Assembly: GCA_021204045.1 (NCBI GenBank)
Contig: JAJQAA010000018.1
Location: 1-64,000 of the forward strand
Source of the DNA: Clostridiales bacterium
Lineage (GTDB): Bacteria > Bacillota > Clostridia > Lachnospirales > Lachnospiraceae
Direction: 5' to 3'
Length of the DNA stretch: 64,000 bases
Numbering within the stretch: position 1 is the stretch's first letter; each line of letters begins with the position of its first letter. Below, piece after piece: positions 1 through 7,964 of the stretch. The notes below the pieces were generated by a model. That model saw only the letters and a program-made list of their open reading frames with translations. It ran no database searches and was not told where the DNA came from. Made by a program: the position numbers and the translations under genes.

Positions 1-2
1 GT

Positions 3-434
3 GTAGGTATCGTGTGGACGCCGTTTATGTCGGCAATTGTAGGATTGACGATCAGTCAGGGCGCTTATAACTCTGAAGTGATCAGAGGCGCATTGACGGG
101 AATACCGAAAGGGCAGTATGAAGCGCCGCAGTCGCTTGGTATGACCAGAATTCAAACTATGATTCATGTTATTATTCCTCAGGCGGCGTTGACCGCGGTT
201 CCGGCATTAGGTAATTCATTTATCAGTCTGCTTAAAGATACGTCTCTGACTTCGGTGATGACGATTCAGGAAATTTTTATGAAGGCGAAACAGATCACGG
301 CGATTCAGTACCGGCCATTGGTTTTATATGTGGAAGCGGCGTTTGTGTATCTGATTTTCAGTACGTTTCTGACGTTCCTTCAGCATAAGATAGAGAAACG
401 TCTTGGAAAACATCTCGTGGCAGAAACTGATTAG
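3..434 (+). CDS. Amino-acid ABC transporter permease, C-terminal part (5' end outside window)
   Basis: The frame is open to the left edge of the window, so this is the 3' part of a longer gene; the GTG at base 12 offered by the ORF track is an internal Val. The visible ~143 residues carry the permease EAA loop (EVIRGALTGIPKGQYEAPQSLGM...IIPQA) that contacts the ATPase, followed by one or two hydrophobic segments and a basic C-terminus. This matches the HisM/GlnP family of inner-membrane subunits importing polar amino acids. The substrate cannot be told. A terminator follows directly, so it is the last gene of its operon. Confidence 0.9.
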   Translation, partial: VGIVWTPFMSAIVGLTISQGAYNSEVIRGALTGIPKGQYEAPQSLGMTRIQTMIHVIIPQAALTAVPALGNSFISLLKDTSLTSVMTIQEIFMKAKQITAIQYRPLVLYVEAAFVYLIFSTFLTFLQHKIEKRLGKHLVAETD

Positions 435-473
435 GGTTAAAACGGCGTGTGATGCCGGTAAATAACAGGATAT

Positions 474-521
474 AAAAGGGTATTGCATGTTGATAATGAA
501 CTGTCATGCGATACCCTTTTT
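474..521. terminator. Bidirectional rho-independent terminator between convergent genes
   Basis: The arms GGGTATTGCATG (478-489) and CATGCGATACCC (505-516) pair with one internal mismatch. They are followed by TTTTT on the plus strand and by TTTT (from AAAA) on the minus strand. The stem overlaps the stop codon of the minus-strand tetR gene and also closes the plus-strand permease gene. Confidence 0.85.
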
Positions 522-1091
522 GGTGTATGGAATTCCTTCCTCTTTGATCTGCGGCAAATACCAGTCCGTAAACAGCTTCTGAATAATCTCCAGAAGGTCT
601 TCGTTCGATAATGTTTTTCTGTCCTGAAGATTGACCGCTACCGCTGAAAAAACGCCGGAAAGAAATATATTTGTTACAACTTTTTTTCTTGGCGTATCAG
701 CAATCTGCATTTCGGAATTTTCTGTTATATTTTCTCTTATCCTTCGAATGAAATGAGCACGATTTTCTTCCGACATCAGGACGGCGATACGATCCGGATT
801 TTTGTGGCAGCAGTTGATATAGGTCTCAAAAAACTGTCTGTTATAGGCAGCATTTTCTCTGAATTGTTCACGCAGCGCATTCTGTGTGTTGCGAAAGAAA
901 TCATCTTCGGCATATTCAATCAGCGCATAGATATCCTCAAAATAGCGGTAAAACGTCGTGCGGTTATATCCGGCCAGATTGGTAATCTCACGAATGGTAA
1001 TCTGGCGGATCCCTTTGATTTTGGCCAGCTGAAAAAAAGCCGTCAGGATGGCCTCTCTTGTAGCATCTGTAATTTCCGGTTGTTTATTCAT
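504..1091 (-). CDS. TetR/AcrR-family transcriptional regulator
   Basis: A 195-residue DNA-binding repressor of TetR type. The N-terminal helix-turn-helix is visible at about residues 8-55 (TREAILTAFFQLAKIKGIRQITIREITNLAGYNRTTFYRYFEDIYALIEY); the remaining helices form the variable ligand-sensing and dimer domain. The ORF track starts further upstream, but the ATG at 1091 has an AAGGGGAA ribosome site about 9 bases before it and begins exactly where family members begin. It is divergent from the nitroreductase/RND efflux operon across a 250-base gap with several inverted repeats, so it probably represses that operon and itself. The inducer is unknown. Confidence 0.88.
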   Translation of the reverse strand: MNKQPEITDATREAILTAFFQLAKIKGIRQITIREITNLAGYNRTTFYRYFEDIYALIEYAEDDFFRNTQNALREQFRENAAYNRQFFETYINCCHKNPDRIAVLMSEENRAHFIRRIRENITENSEMQIADTPRKKVVTNIFLSGVFSAVAVNLQDRKTLSNEDLLEIIQKLFTDWYLPQIKEEGIPYTKKGIA

Positions 1092-1162
1092 AATACAGGT
1101 TCCCCTTCTGAAATTGTGGAGATAATGATGTCCACTGCAGCTGTATGGGTGGCATAATCGAA

Positions 1163-1285
1163 TTGTACAACATATGTCGCGGGATGGCAAGCGCACATTT
1201 CCAATTATGCGACATTTGTCTTATATTGTTGCTTGATAAATGCCATGCAACCACATAAAATAGAGTGGTGCAACAAGTGTTGTAC
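1163..1285. promoter_or_regulatory. Divergent control region with palindromic candidate TetR operators
   Basis: The 250-base gap between tetR and the nitroreductase gene holds an imperfect palindrome GTGCAACA-AG-TGTTGTAC (1268-1285; 7 of 8 pairs). A matching half site TTGTACAACA sits at 1163-1172. A second inverted pair is ATGTCGC (1174-1180) with GCGACAT (1209-1215). Such dyads fit dimeric TetR binding. The assignment is inference from position and symmetry; no clear -35/-10 pair was found. Confidence 0.45.
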
Positions 1286-1341
1286 AATAATCAGAAATAC
1301 GAATATAGGCGATCCGCAATATTTTAAGGAGGAATATTCAA

Positions 1342-1866
1342 GTGGAAAATAAGGCATTAGAGAATTTAATGACACGAAGGAGTGTCCGCAGCTTCAGCAG
1401 CCGTCCGGTAGAACAAGAAAAGCTGGACGCAATTCTGAAAGCGTCTACTTATGCGCCAAATGGTATGGGCAAGCAGTCGCCGGTGATTGTACTTGTCAAA
1501 TCTCCGGAAACAGTGAAAAAAATCAGCAGGATGAACGCTGCCGTGATTGGCAGAGAAATCGATCCCTTTTATGGCGCGCCGGTCGTTGCGGTCGTATTCG
1601 GCAACAAAGCGTCTGTCCCGACATGGTTTGAGGATGCCTGCCTGGCCGCAGGAAATCTTCTGAACGCGGCCCATGCGGTTGGTGTGGATTCCTGCTATGT
1701 TTACAGAGCAAAAGAAGTGTTTTCGTCCGCAGAAGGACTCGCGCTTCTGAAGGAATGGGGACTGGGGGATAACTATGTCGGCGTGGCAAACTGTGTTCTG
1801 GGATACCGCGACGGAGAGGCTCCGCAACCGGCGCCGCGTAAGGCTGATTACGTCCGTATCGTGTAA
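1342..1866 (+). CDS. Nitroreductase-family flavoprotein
   Basis: A 174-residue nitroreductase-like FMN enzyme. The N-terminal MTRRSVRSFSSRPVEQEKLDAILKASTYAPNGMGKQ is the usual FMN phosphate and ribityl binding segment (RRSVR, then APNG.NSQ-like). The middle AGNLLNAAHAVGVDSCYV and C-terminal LGDNYVGVANCVLGY are also typical. Such proteins reduce nitro-aromatics or quinones with NAD(P)H in the cytoplasm. Translation starts at GTG 1342 behind AAGGAGG. It is first in the efflux operon, which suggests co-induction of a detoxifying reductase with the pump, but the true substrate is unknown. Confidence 0.88.
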   Translation: MENKALENLMTRRSVRSFSSRPVEQEKLDAILKASTYAPNGMGKQSPVIVLVKSPETVKKISRMNAAVIGREIDPFYGAPVVAVVFGNKASVPTWFEDACLAAGNLLNAAHAVGVDSCYVYRAKEVFSSAEGLALLKEWGLGDNYVGVANCVLGYRDGEAPQPAPRKADYVRIV

Positions 1867-1916
1867 TCAGTGAATTGGGAAGTTTAAAAACGGAAAAGAA
1901 AAGCAGGAGGTCCCAC

Positions 1917-3044
1917 ATGAAGGGAAAGAAAAAATGGATTGTCGGCCTGGTCGTACTTATCCTGGTCGCGGTGATCGTGTATATCCGGGTATTGAAACCG
2001 GAGGAGACTGTCGAGATTGAGACGCGGCCGACCGTAGCCGTGGCGAATCCCCAGATCGGCGACATTGTTCTGTATACGGATCTGACCGGTACGGTGGAAC
2101 CGCAGTCGAAGGCCACGGTACAGGCGAAGATCGGCGGCGAGGTTCTGGAAATCTTTTTCCAGGCGGGCGATTATGTAGAGGCGGGGCAGGTGCTCTGCCG
2201 TATCGATTCGGATTCGCTGACGACGCTTCAGCTGCAGGTGGACGCGGCGGCGGTACAGCTGCGCAACGCCAGCAGTACGCTGGCACGTACGCGTGCGCTG
2301 TATGCGGATGGCTTTGCGTCCGACCAGTCGCTGGAGCAGGCGGAGGACTCCGCGGAGAGCGCGCAGATATCCTATGACAGCGCGAAGACGCAGTATGATC
2401 TGCAGCTGGAATATACGCAGGTGGCCGCGCCAATCAGCGGTTTGATAGAAGACCGCGGCATTGAGCTGCACGACCATATCAGCACGGATACCGAGATCTG
2501 TGTGATTTCCGGCCAGGAGCAGCTGCAGGTGAATTTCGGCGTCACGGAACGGATCCTGGGAAATCTTTCCGTGGGCGACGCGGTCATAGTTGCGAAAAGT
2601 GGTACGACTTATGAGGGGTATGTCTCTGAGCTGGGAACGAAAGTCAATTCCACGAGCGGCCTTTACGATGTGAAAGCGCTGCTTCCGGGAAGCAGCGGCC
2701 TGACCAATGGTATGCGTGTGACACTGACGGTGCTGCTGGATCGCGCCGAGGCCGCGATGACGATCCCGCTGGACGCGGTCAATTATGACGATGGTACGCC
2801 GTTTGTCTATCTCTATCAGGACGGTACGGCGGTGAAGACCGAGATCGAATCAGGGATCTATGATTCGGAAACCATGGAAGTGCTTTCCGGTCTTGGTATG
2901 GAAGACATGGTAATCACCAGCTGGAGCAATGAGCTGGCGGATGGCCAGGATGTACTGCTCGCGGACACGGCGAACTCAGATACAGAAAATGCTGCTGCCG
3001 ATACGGCTTCCGGCGAGAATGACGGGAAGGGGAATGCAGAATGA
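1917..3044 (+). CDS. RND-type efflux adaptor (membrane fusion protein, HlyD/AcrA family)
   Basis: A 375-residue adaptor linking an RND pump to its exit duct. It has an N-terminal membrane anchor (residues about 6-23), a lipoyl-like half domain (ATVQAKIGGEVLEIFFQAGDYVEAGQVLCRI), an alpha-helical hairpin (LQLQVDAAAVQLRNASSTLARTRALY...), the second lipoyl half (TQVAAPISGLIEDRGIELHD) and a beta-barrel region, ending in an Asp/Ala-rich tail. I start it at ATG 1917 because AGGAGG lies 6 bases before it; the TTG at 1875 has no such site. It overlaps the next gene by 4 bases (ATGA), showing translational coupling with the pump. Confidence 0.9.
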   Translation: MKGKKKWIVGLVVLILVAVIVYIRVLKPEETVEIETRPTVAVANPQIGDIVLYTDLTGTVEPQSKATVQAKIGGEVLEIFFQAGDYVEAGQVLCRIDSDSLTTLQLQVDAAAVQLRNASSTLARTRALYADGFASDQSLEQAEDSAESAQISYDSAKTQYDLQLEYTQVAAPISGLIEDRGIELHDHISTDTEICVISGQEQLQVNFGVTERILGNLSVGDAVIVAKSGTTYEGYVSELGTKVNSTSGLYDVKALLPGSSGLTNGMRVTLTVLLDRAEAAMTIPLDAVNYDDGTPFVYLYQDGTAVKTEIESGIYDSETMEVLSGLGMEDMVITSWSNELADGQDVLLADTANSDTENAAADTASGENDGKGNAE

Positions 3045-6000
3045 TCAATCTGACAAAATTCGCCCTGCACCGCCCGGTCACGGTCATCCTCTGCCTGATT
3101 ACGATTGCCTATTTCGGATTGCAGGGCGTGATGGGAGCGAAAGTTGAGCTGACGCCGGAGATGGAGATGCCCATGCTGATAGCCTACACGGTCTACGCAG
3201 GAGCGAGCCCGGAGGATATCAATGACCTGATTTCCTTAAAGCAGGAGGACGCGGTATCGACGCTGGACAGCGTAGATACCTATTATACCTACGCGCAGGA
3301 AAATATGTGTCTGCTGATGCTGTCCTATGAGTATGGTACGAACCTGGATACGGCATATATTAATCTGAAAAAAGCGCTCGACAGTATTGCCAGCGATATG
3401 CCGGATGACGCGGAAGATCCGGTCATCATGGAGCTGGATATGAACTCGCAGGCGGTCGTCACACTGGCGATCGGCGGAAATGTGGGGACGAACCTTTATA
3501 CCTACGTGGACAATAACATTGTTCCCGAGCTGGAGAAGCTGAGCTCGGTCGGCGAGGTTTCCCTTGCCGGCGGCCAGTCGCAGTATATCCGCATCGAGCT
3601 GATCCCGGAGAAGCTTGCACAGTACAATTTAAGCCTGACGACGGTGGCTTCGCTGATCGGATCGGCAGATTTCACGGTTCCCGCCGGAAGCATTGATGTA
3701 GGCGATCAGGAACTCGATGTTTCGGTCAGCAGCGATTATGAGACGACCGAGAGCCTGAAGGATATCGTGCTGCCGCTGTCCGGGGGAGATGTGATCCGTC
3801 TTTCGGATATTGCCAATGTCTACGATGCGCTGGAGGACGCGGATTCCATCGGCCGTTACAACGGCGAGGACGTGATCTCGGTGAGCATCAAAAAGCAGCA
3901 GGACAGCACGGCGATCGAGGTTTCCGAGCAGGTAATGAAGGAGCTTGATAATATCCTTGCGGAAAACCCGGGACTTACGATCGATGTGGTCGACGACAAC
4001 AGCGAGATGATCACGCAGTCCATACAGAACGTATGGCAGACGATGATCATGGCGGTCATCCTCTCGATGCTGATCCTCTGGCTGTTCTACGGCGATCTGC
4101 GCGCCTCGTTTATCGTCGGCACGTCGATCCCGGTTTCGATCCTGCTCGCGCTGATCTGCATGAGCGGCATGGGATTTACATTGAACATGATCTCGCTGAC
4201 GTCGCTGGTACTTGGCGTCGGCATGATGGTGGATAACTCAATCAACGTCCTCGACGGCTGTTTCCGTGCCAAGGAGAAAGCGAAAGACTATTATACCGCG
4301 GCGGTCGAGGGCACGCAGACGATGATCGGCTCGATCACCGGCGGTACGGCGACGACCTGCGTTGTTTTTATCCCGCTGGCATTGCTTTCCGGTATCACCG
4401 GCCAGCTGTTTAAGCAACTGGGCTACACAATCTGTTTCTGCCTGATCGCGTCATTGTTCTCGGCGGTGATTATCGTGCCGCTGTGCTATCTGATGTGGCA
4501 CCCGCAGGAGCGGGATTCCGCACCGGTGGACCGGATTTTAAAGCGGTTTCAGGCGTGGTATCGGCGCACGATGCCAGGGGTAATCCCGAGGACGGGGCTG
4601 ATTTTCGCGTGTACGATCGGCCTGCTGATCCTCTCGTTTGCGATGGCCTCGCAGCTGTCCGTATCGCTGATGGTGACGCCGGATGAGGGCATCGTTGATA
4701 TGACAATCACGCTTCGGCCGGGACTGTCGGTAGACGCGGTCAACGATACGGTCTCGGAAGTGGAGCAACTGGTCGCTTCCGATCCGGATGTGGAGCATTA
4801 CCTGCTGACCTATGGAGACAGCGGTCTTAGCACCGGCGTCGGCAGCGACGCGACGCTGAGCGCCTATCTCTATGACGACCGCTCGATGTCAACGGACGAC
4901 AAGATGAATGAGTGGAGACATGAGATCGCGAAGATGCAGGATGTGACCGTCTCCATGGAGCAGGGAAGCACGACGCCTGCAAGTATGTCGAGCGGGGACG
5001 AGATTGAGATCGACCTGCAGGGCACGAATTACGACACGCTGAAAGACTGCGTGGATGACCTCGCGGATCAGCTGCGACGGCGTGAGGATGTATACCAGGT
5101 ACATAGTTCCGTCGAGAACGGCGCGCCGCTGGTCAAGGTATCGGTCGATCCGGTAATCGCGGAGGCGGAGGGGCTGACCCCGGCCAGTATCGGTTCTTCA
5201 ATCTACTATAATTTAAGTGGCGTGACGGCAACATCATTGCGTGTGAATGGCGAGGAGGTCGACGTCATTGTGGAGTTCGCCTCGGATAAATACGACACGA
5301 TCGATAAGCTGCAGACGATGATGATCACGACGGGCTCCGGCTCGACGCTGCCGCTGGAAGACCTGGCCGAGATCCATTATGAGGACAACCCGCAGCAGAT
5401 CATCCGCAAGGATAAGCGCTATCAGGTGAGCGTCACGATGCAGCCGCAGTCCGGTTTTGAGAAGACCGCGGAAGACGACGTCAACGATTTTGTCAATAAC
5501 AGCTGGGAGATGCCATCGGGTGTGGAGTTTGCGGAGAACTCCTATAATGAGATGATTTCCGAGGAGATCGGCGACCTGGCAAGCGCCCTGATTACCGGTA
5601 TTTTCCTGGTATTCATCGTCATGGGTATCCAGTTTGAGTCGCCGAAGTATTCGCTGATGGTCATGGCGACGATCCCGTTCAGCCTGATCGGCGCCTTTGG
5701 CCTGCTGTGGCTGGCGGACAGCCCGATCAGCATGGTTTCGATGCTGGGATTTCTGATGCTGATCGGTACAGTTGTGAACAACGGTATCCTCTACGTGGAT
5801 ACGGTCAACCAGATGCTGGCGGAGAACCGGCCGCTGGATGAGGCGCTGGTTGAGGCCGGCGCGATCCGTACGCGGCCGATGCTGATGACAACGCTGACGA
5901 CGATGATTGCAATGATGCCAAACGTCCTGGCTTACGGGCGTTCCGGCGTAATGATGCAGGGCCTGGCGCTGGTTGACGTCGGCGGACTGCTCATGGGCAC

Positions 6001-6088
6001 GGTGTTAACACTGCTGCTGTTGCCGACCTTCTACCGGTTCATCTATCTGCTGGGCAGGAAGCGTGTTGATCAACCGATGCTGGATTAA
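3041..6088 (+). CDS. RND-family multidrug efflux pump (AcrB/SwrC-like permease)
   Basis: A 1015-residue HAE-type RND transporter, about the usual length. Two repeats are visible, each with one transmembrane helix, a large extracytoplasmic porter/docking part, then five or six membrane helices (first set around residues 335-485, second near 850-1005). TM4 carries GVGMMVDNSINVLDG (D398, N399), in place of the two Asp of AcrB. The TM10 position of the AcrB proton-relay Lys reads IGTVVNNGILYVD, with Asn. These look like the Gram-positive SwrC-type variants, though I cannot align them here. It works with the adaptor upstream and probably with the two TolC-like proteins downstream. Substrate is unknown. 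Confidence 0.93.
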   Translation: MINLTKFALHRPVTVILCLITIAYFGLQGVMGAKVELTPEMEMPMLIAYTVYAGASPEDINDLISLKQEDAVSTLDSVDTYYTYAQENMCLLMLSYEYGTNLDTAYINLKKALDSIASDMPDDAEDPVIMELDMNSQAVVTLAIGGNVGTNLYTYVDNNIVPELEKLSSVGEVSLAGGQSQYIRIELIPEKLAQYNLSLTTVASLIGSADFTVPAGSIDVGDQELDVSVSSDYETTESLKDIVLPLSGGDVIRLSDIANVYDALEDADSIGRYNGEDVISVSIKKQQDSTAIEVSEQVMKELDNILAENPGLTIDVVDDNSEMITQSIQNVWQTMIMAVILSMLILWLFYGDLRASFIVGTSIPVSILLALICMSGMGFTLNMISLTSLVLGVGMMVDNSINVLDGCFRAKEKAKDYYTAAVEGTQTMIGSITGGTATTCVVFIPLALLSGITGQLFKQLGYTICFCLIASLFSAVIIVPLCYLMWHPQERDSAPVDRILKRFQAWYRRTMPGVIPRTGLIFACTIGLLILSFAMASQLSVSLMVTPDEGIVDMTITLRPGLSVDAVNDTVSEVEQLVASDPDVEHYLLTYGDSGLSTGVGSDATLSAYLYDDRSMSTDDKMNEWRHEIAKMQDVTVSMEQGSTTPASMSSGDEIEIDLQGTNYDTLKDCVDDLADQLRRREDVYQVHSSVENGAPLVKVSVDPVIAEAEGLTPASIGSSIYYNLSGVTATSLRVNGEEVDVIVEFASDKYDTIDKLQTMMITTGSGSTLPLEDLAEIHYEDNPQQIIRKDKRYQVSVTMQPQSGFEKTAEDDVNDFVNNSWEMPSGVEFAENSYNEMISEEIGDLASALITGIFLVFIVMGIQFESPKYSLMVMATIPFSLIGAFGLLWLADSPISMVSMLGFLMLIGTVVNNGILYVDTVNQMLAENRPLDEALVEAGAIRTRPMLMTTLTTMIAMMPNVLAYGRSGVMMQGLALVDVGGLLMGTVLTLLLLPTFYRFIYLLGRKRVDQPMLD

Positions 6089-6108
6089 AGAAAGGCGGGG
6101 GAAACAAG

Positions 6109-6759
6109 ATGCCTACAGAACGGTTCAAACGGCTGCCCGCCGTGAAACGGGCAAAAATTCGGGCGGCGGCGCTCAGGGAATTTTCCAGAGTCCCTTACGA
6201 TAAAGTGTCGATCAACCAGATTATCTTAAACGCTAAGATTTCCCGCGGGAGTTTTTATACCTATTTTGAGGATAAACGGGACGTGGTGCAGTATCTGGCG
6301 GAGGATATCCGGGCGAAAATCCGGGATTACTGCGATGAGGCGCTGTACATAGAAAAAGGCGATTATTTCAAAATGATGATGGACGTCTTTGATTTTCTGA
6401 TCGGCCAGTCCCGGGAAACGCAGGAAATGATTGGACTGGCATACAATATCTTCTCCTATCAGGATAACATGGAGATCATCGGGTTTCCTGGATTGGAAAA
6501 GCCGTTCTGCGGTACGCAGGATAATGAGGCGTTAACCTGGATGTATGGCAAGCTTGATAAAAGCCGTCTGCGCACGAAAACCATAGAAGAATTTACAATA
6601 TTAGGTGGGATGAGCGCGCTCCTGATGATCGCTTCTATGAAGATGTTTTATGACAATCCGGAAAAGCTGGATGATATCCGGGAAAATTATATCAAAGGTT
6701 TGGAACTGCTCAAATATGGCGCACAGATACCGGAGACCCGAATAAAGCAAGGACTATAA
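6109..6759 (+). CDS. TetR-family transcriptional regulator inside the efflux operon
   Basis: A 216-residue TetR-type regulator with N-terminal helix-turn-helix KRAKIRAAALREFSRVPYDKVSINQIILNAKISRGSFYTYFEDKRDVVQYL and an all-helical ligand domain. It starts at ATG 6109 after AAAGGCGGGG. It lies 20 bases behind the pump gene and its stop overlaps the start of the first TolC-like gene (TAATG), so it is co-transcribed with the efflux genes. It is a second local regulator beside the divergent one at 504-1091; whether both act on the same promoter cannot be seen. Confidence 0.88.
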   Translation: MPTERFKRLPAVKRAKIRAAALREFSRVPYDKVSINQIILNAKISRGSFYTYFEDKRDVVQYLAEDIRAKIRDYCDEALYIEKGDYFKMMMDVFDFLIGQSRETQEMIGLAYNIFSYQDNMEIIGFPGLEKPFCGTQDNEALTWMYGKLDKSRLRTKTIEEFTILGGMSALLMIASMKMFYDNPEKLDDIRENYIKGLELLKYGAQIPETRIKQGL

Positions 6760-7946
6760 TGAATGGAGTGACTAGGATGAGACGAGGAAGACGTCTTTGC
6801 GGCGGCGGTCTGGCCCTGCTTCTGGCGGCGGCTGTGCCGCTTACCGTCATGGCCGCGACGCCGGAATTTGCCCGCACGGAGGAAGAATGGGCCCGGCTGC
6901 GCGACGATGTGATCGAGTATGACGAGCTCGAGGATCTGATTGCGGAATACAATGTTACCGTGCAGACAAATCAGCTTGACATGGCCAAATTCAAGCGGGA
7001 ATATGGCGATACGAAGGATGATATTTCGGATAAATACCGCGAGCTGGCGGATGAGATTTATTCCAGCGTCAGCTACCCGTCGACGGACGATTCGACCTAC
7101 GGCTACACGATCGCTTCCGTGCTGACAGCGGAGGTGCAGGCGAAAAACTTTGAGGAAGCGGCGGATGAGAACCTCGAGGACATCGAGATTATCTATCTGG
7201 ATTACAAGAGCGCGGAAAAGACGCTGGTGACCGTGGCGCAGACCAACATGATCAGTTACGAGAGCGGCCTGCTGCAGATCCGGCAGGCGGAGCTGGCCAA
7301 AAAACAGGCGGAGCTGGCTTATTCCAGCGCGCAGGCCAGCATGGCGACGGGCATGACGACAATGGTCGATGTGCTGTCGGCGCAGGAGACGATGCTGACG
7401 GCACAGCGGACGATCACATCCAGCCAGTCGAGCATCGAGAACATCCGCCAGAAGCTGCAGGTGATGCTGGGCTGGTCGTATGATGCCAGCCCCGAGATCG
7501 GCGCGGTGCCGTCCGCGGATGTAAGCCGCATCGCGGCGATGGATCCAGAAGCGGATAAGGAAGCGGCGCTAGCGAACAATTACACGCTCCAGGTCAACAA
7601 GCGCAAGCTGGAAAACGCGGTCAGCCCGGAGACGGTGGAGACCCTGCAGCGGACGATCGCCGACAATGAGCGCCAGATCGCGTCCTCGCTGGAGACCAGT
7701 TACCAGAGCGTGCTGACGGCGAAACTTTCCTATGACCAGGCGGCGGCCAGCCTGGAGCTGGAGCAGCGCAACCTGCGGCAAATTGCCGCGCAGTACGCGC
7801 AGGGTACGGCCAGCAGCATGGAGTACCAGAACCAGCAGTACACGACGCAGTCGGCCGAGTTGTCTCTGCAGATCGCGGACCTGTCGCTGCTGCAGGCGAT
7901 GGAGACCTACGACTGGGCGGTCAACGGCCTGGCCTCCGCCTCATAA
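6759..7946 (+). CDS. TolC-like secreted coiled-coil protein, first copy
   Basis: A 395-residue protein with a signal peptide (RRGRRLCGGGLALLLAAAVPLTVMAATP) and long amphipathic helices rich in Ala, Gln and Glu, including the TolC-family pattern ...QAELAKKQAELAYSSAQASMATGMTTMVDVLSAQETMLTAQR and a C-terminal repeat (QLRNL-like ...LSLLQAMETYDWAVNGL). TolC family members form the exit duct of tripartite pumps. I see no obvious run of alternating beta strands of the kind that builds the outer-membrane barrel. ATG 6759 overlaps the previous stop; ATG 6777, preceded by GGAG, is an equally possible start and would begin nearer the signal peptide. Confidence 0.78.
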   Translation: MNGVTRMRRGRRLCGGGLALLLAAAVPLTVMAATPEFARTEEEWARLRDDVIEYDELEDLIAEYNVTVQTNQLDMAKFKREYGDTKDDISDKYRELADEIYSSVSYPSTDDSTYGYTIASVLTAEVQAKNFEEAADENLEDIEIIYLDYKSAEKTLVTVAQTNMISYESGLLQIRQAELAKKQAELAYSSAQASMATGMTTMVDVLSAQETMLTAQRTITSSQSSIENIRQKLQVMLGWSYDASPEIGAVPSADVSRIAAMDPEADKEAALANNYTLQVNKRKLENAVSPETVETLQRTIADNERQIASSLETSYQSVLTAKLSYDQAAASLELEQRNLRQIAAQYAQGTASSMEYQNQQYTTQSAELSLQIADLSLLQAMETYDWAVNGLASAS

Positions 7947-7964
7947 ACGATGGGAGGGAGCGGC

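Noticed and set aside
753-1157. 134-residue plus-strand ORF opposite tetR
   Set aside because: Antisense shadow of a clear TetR helix-turn-helix gene.
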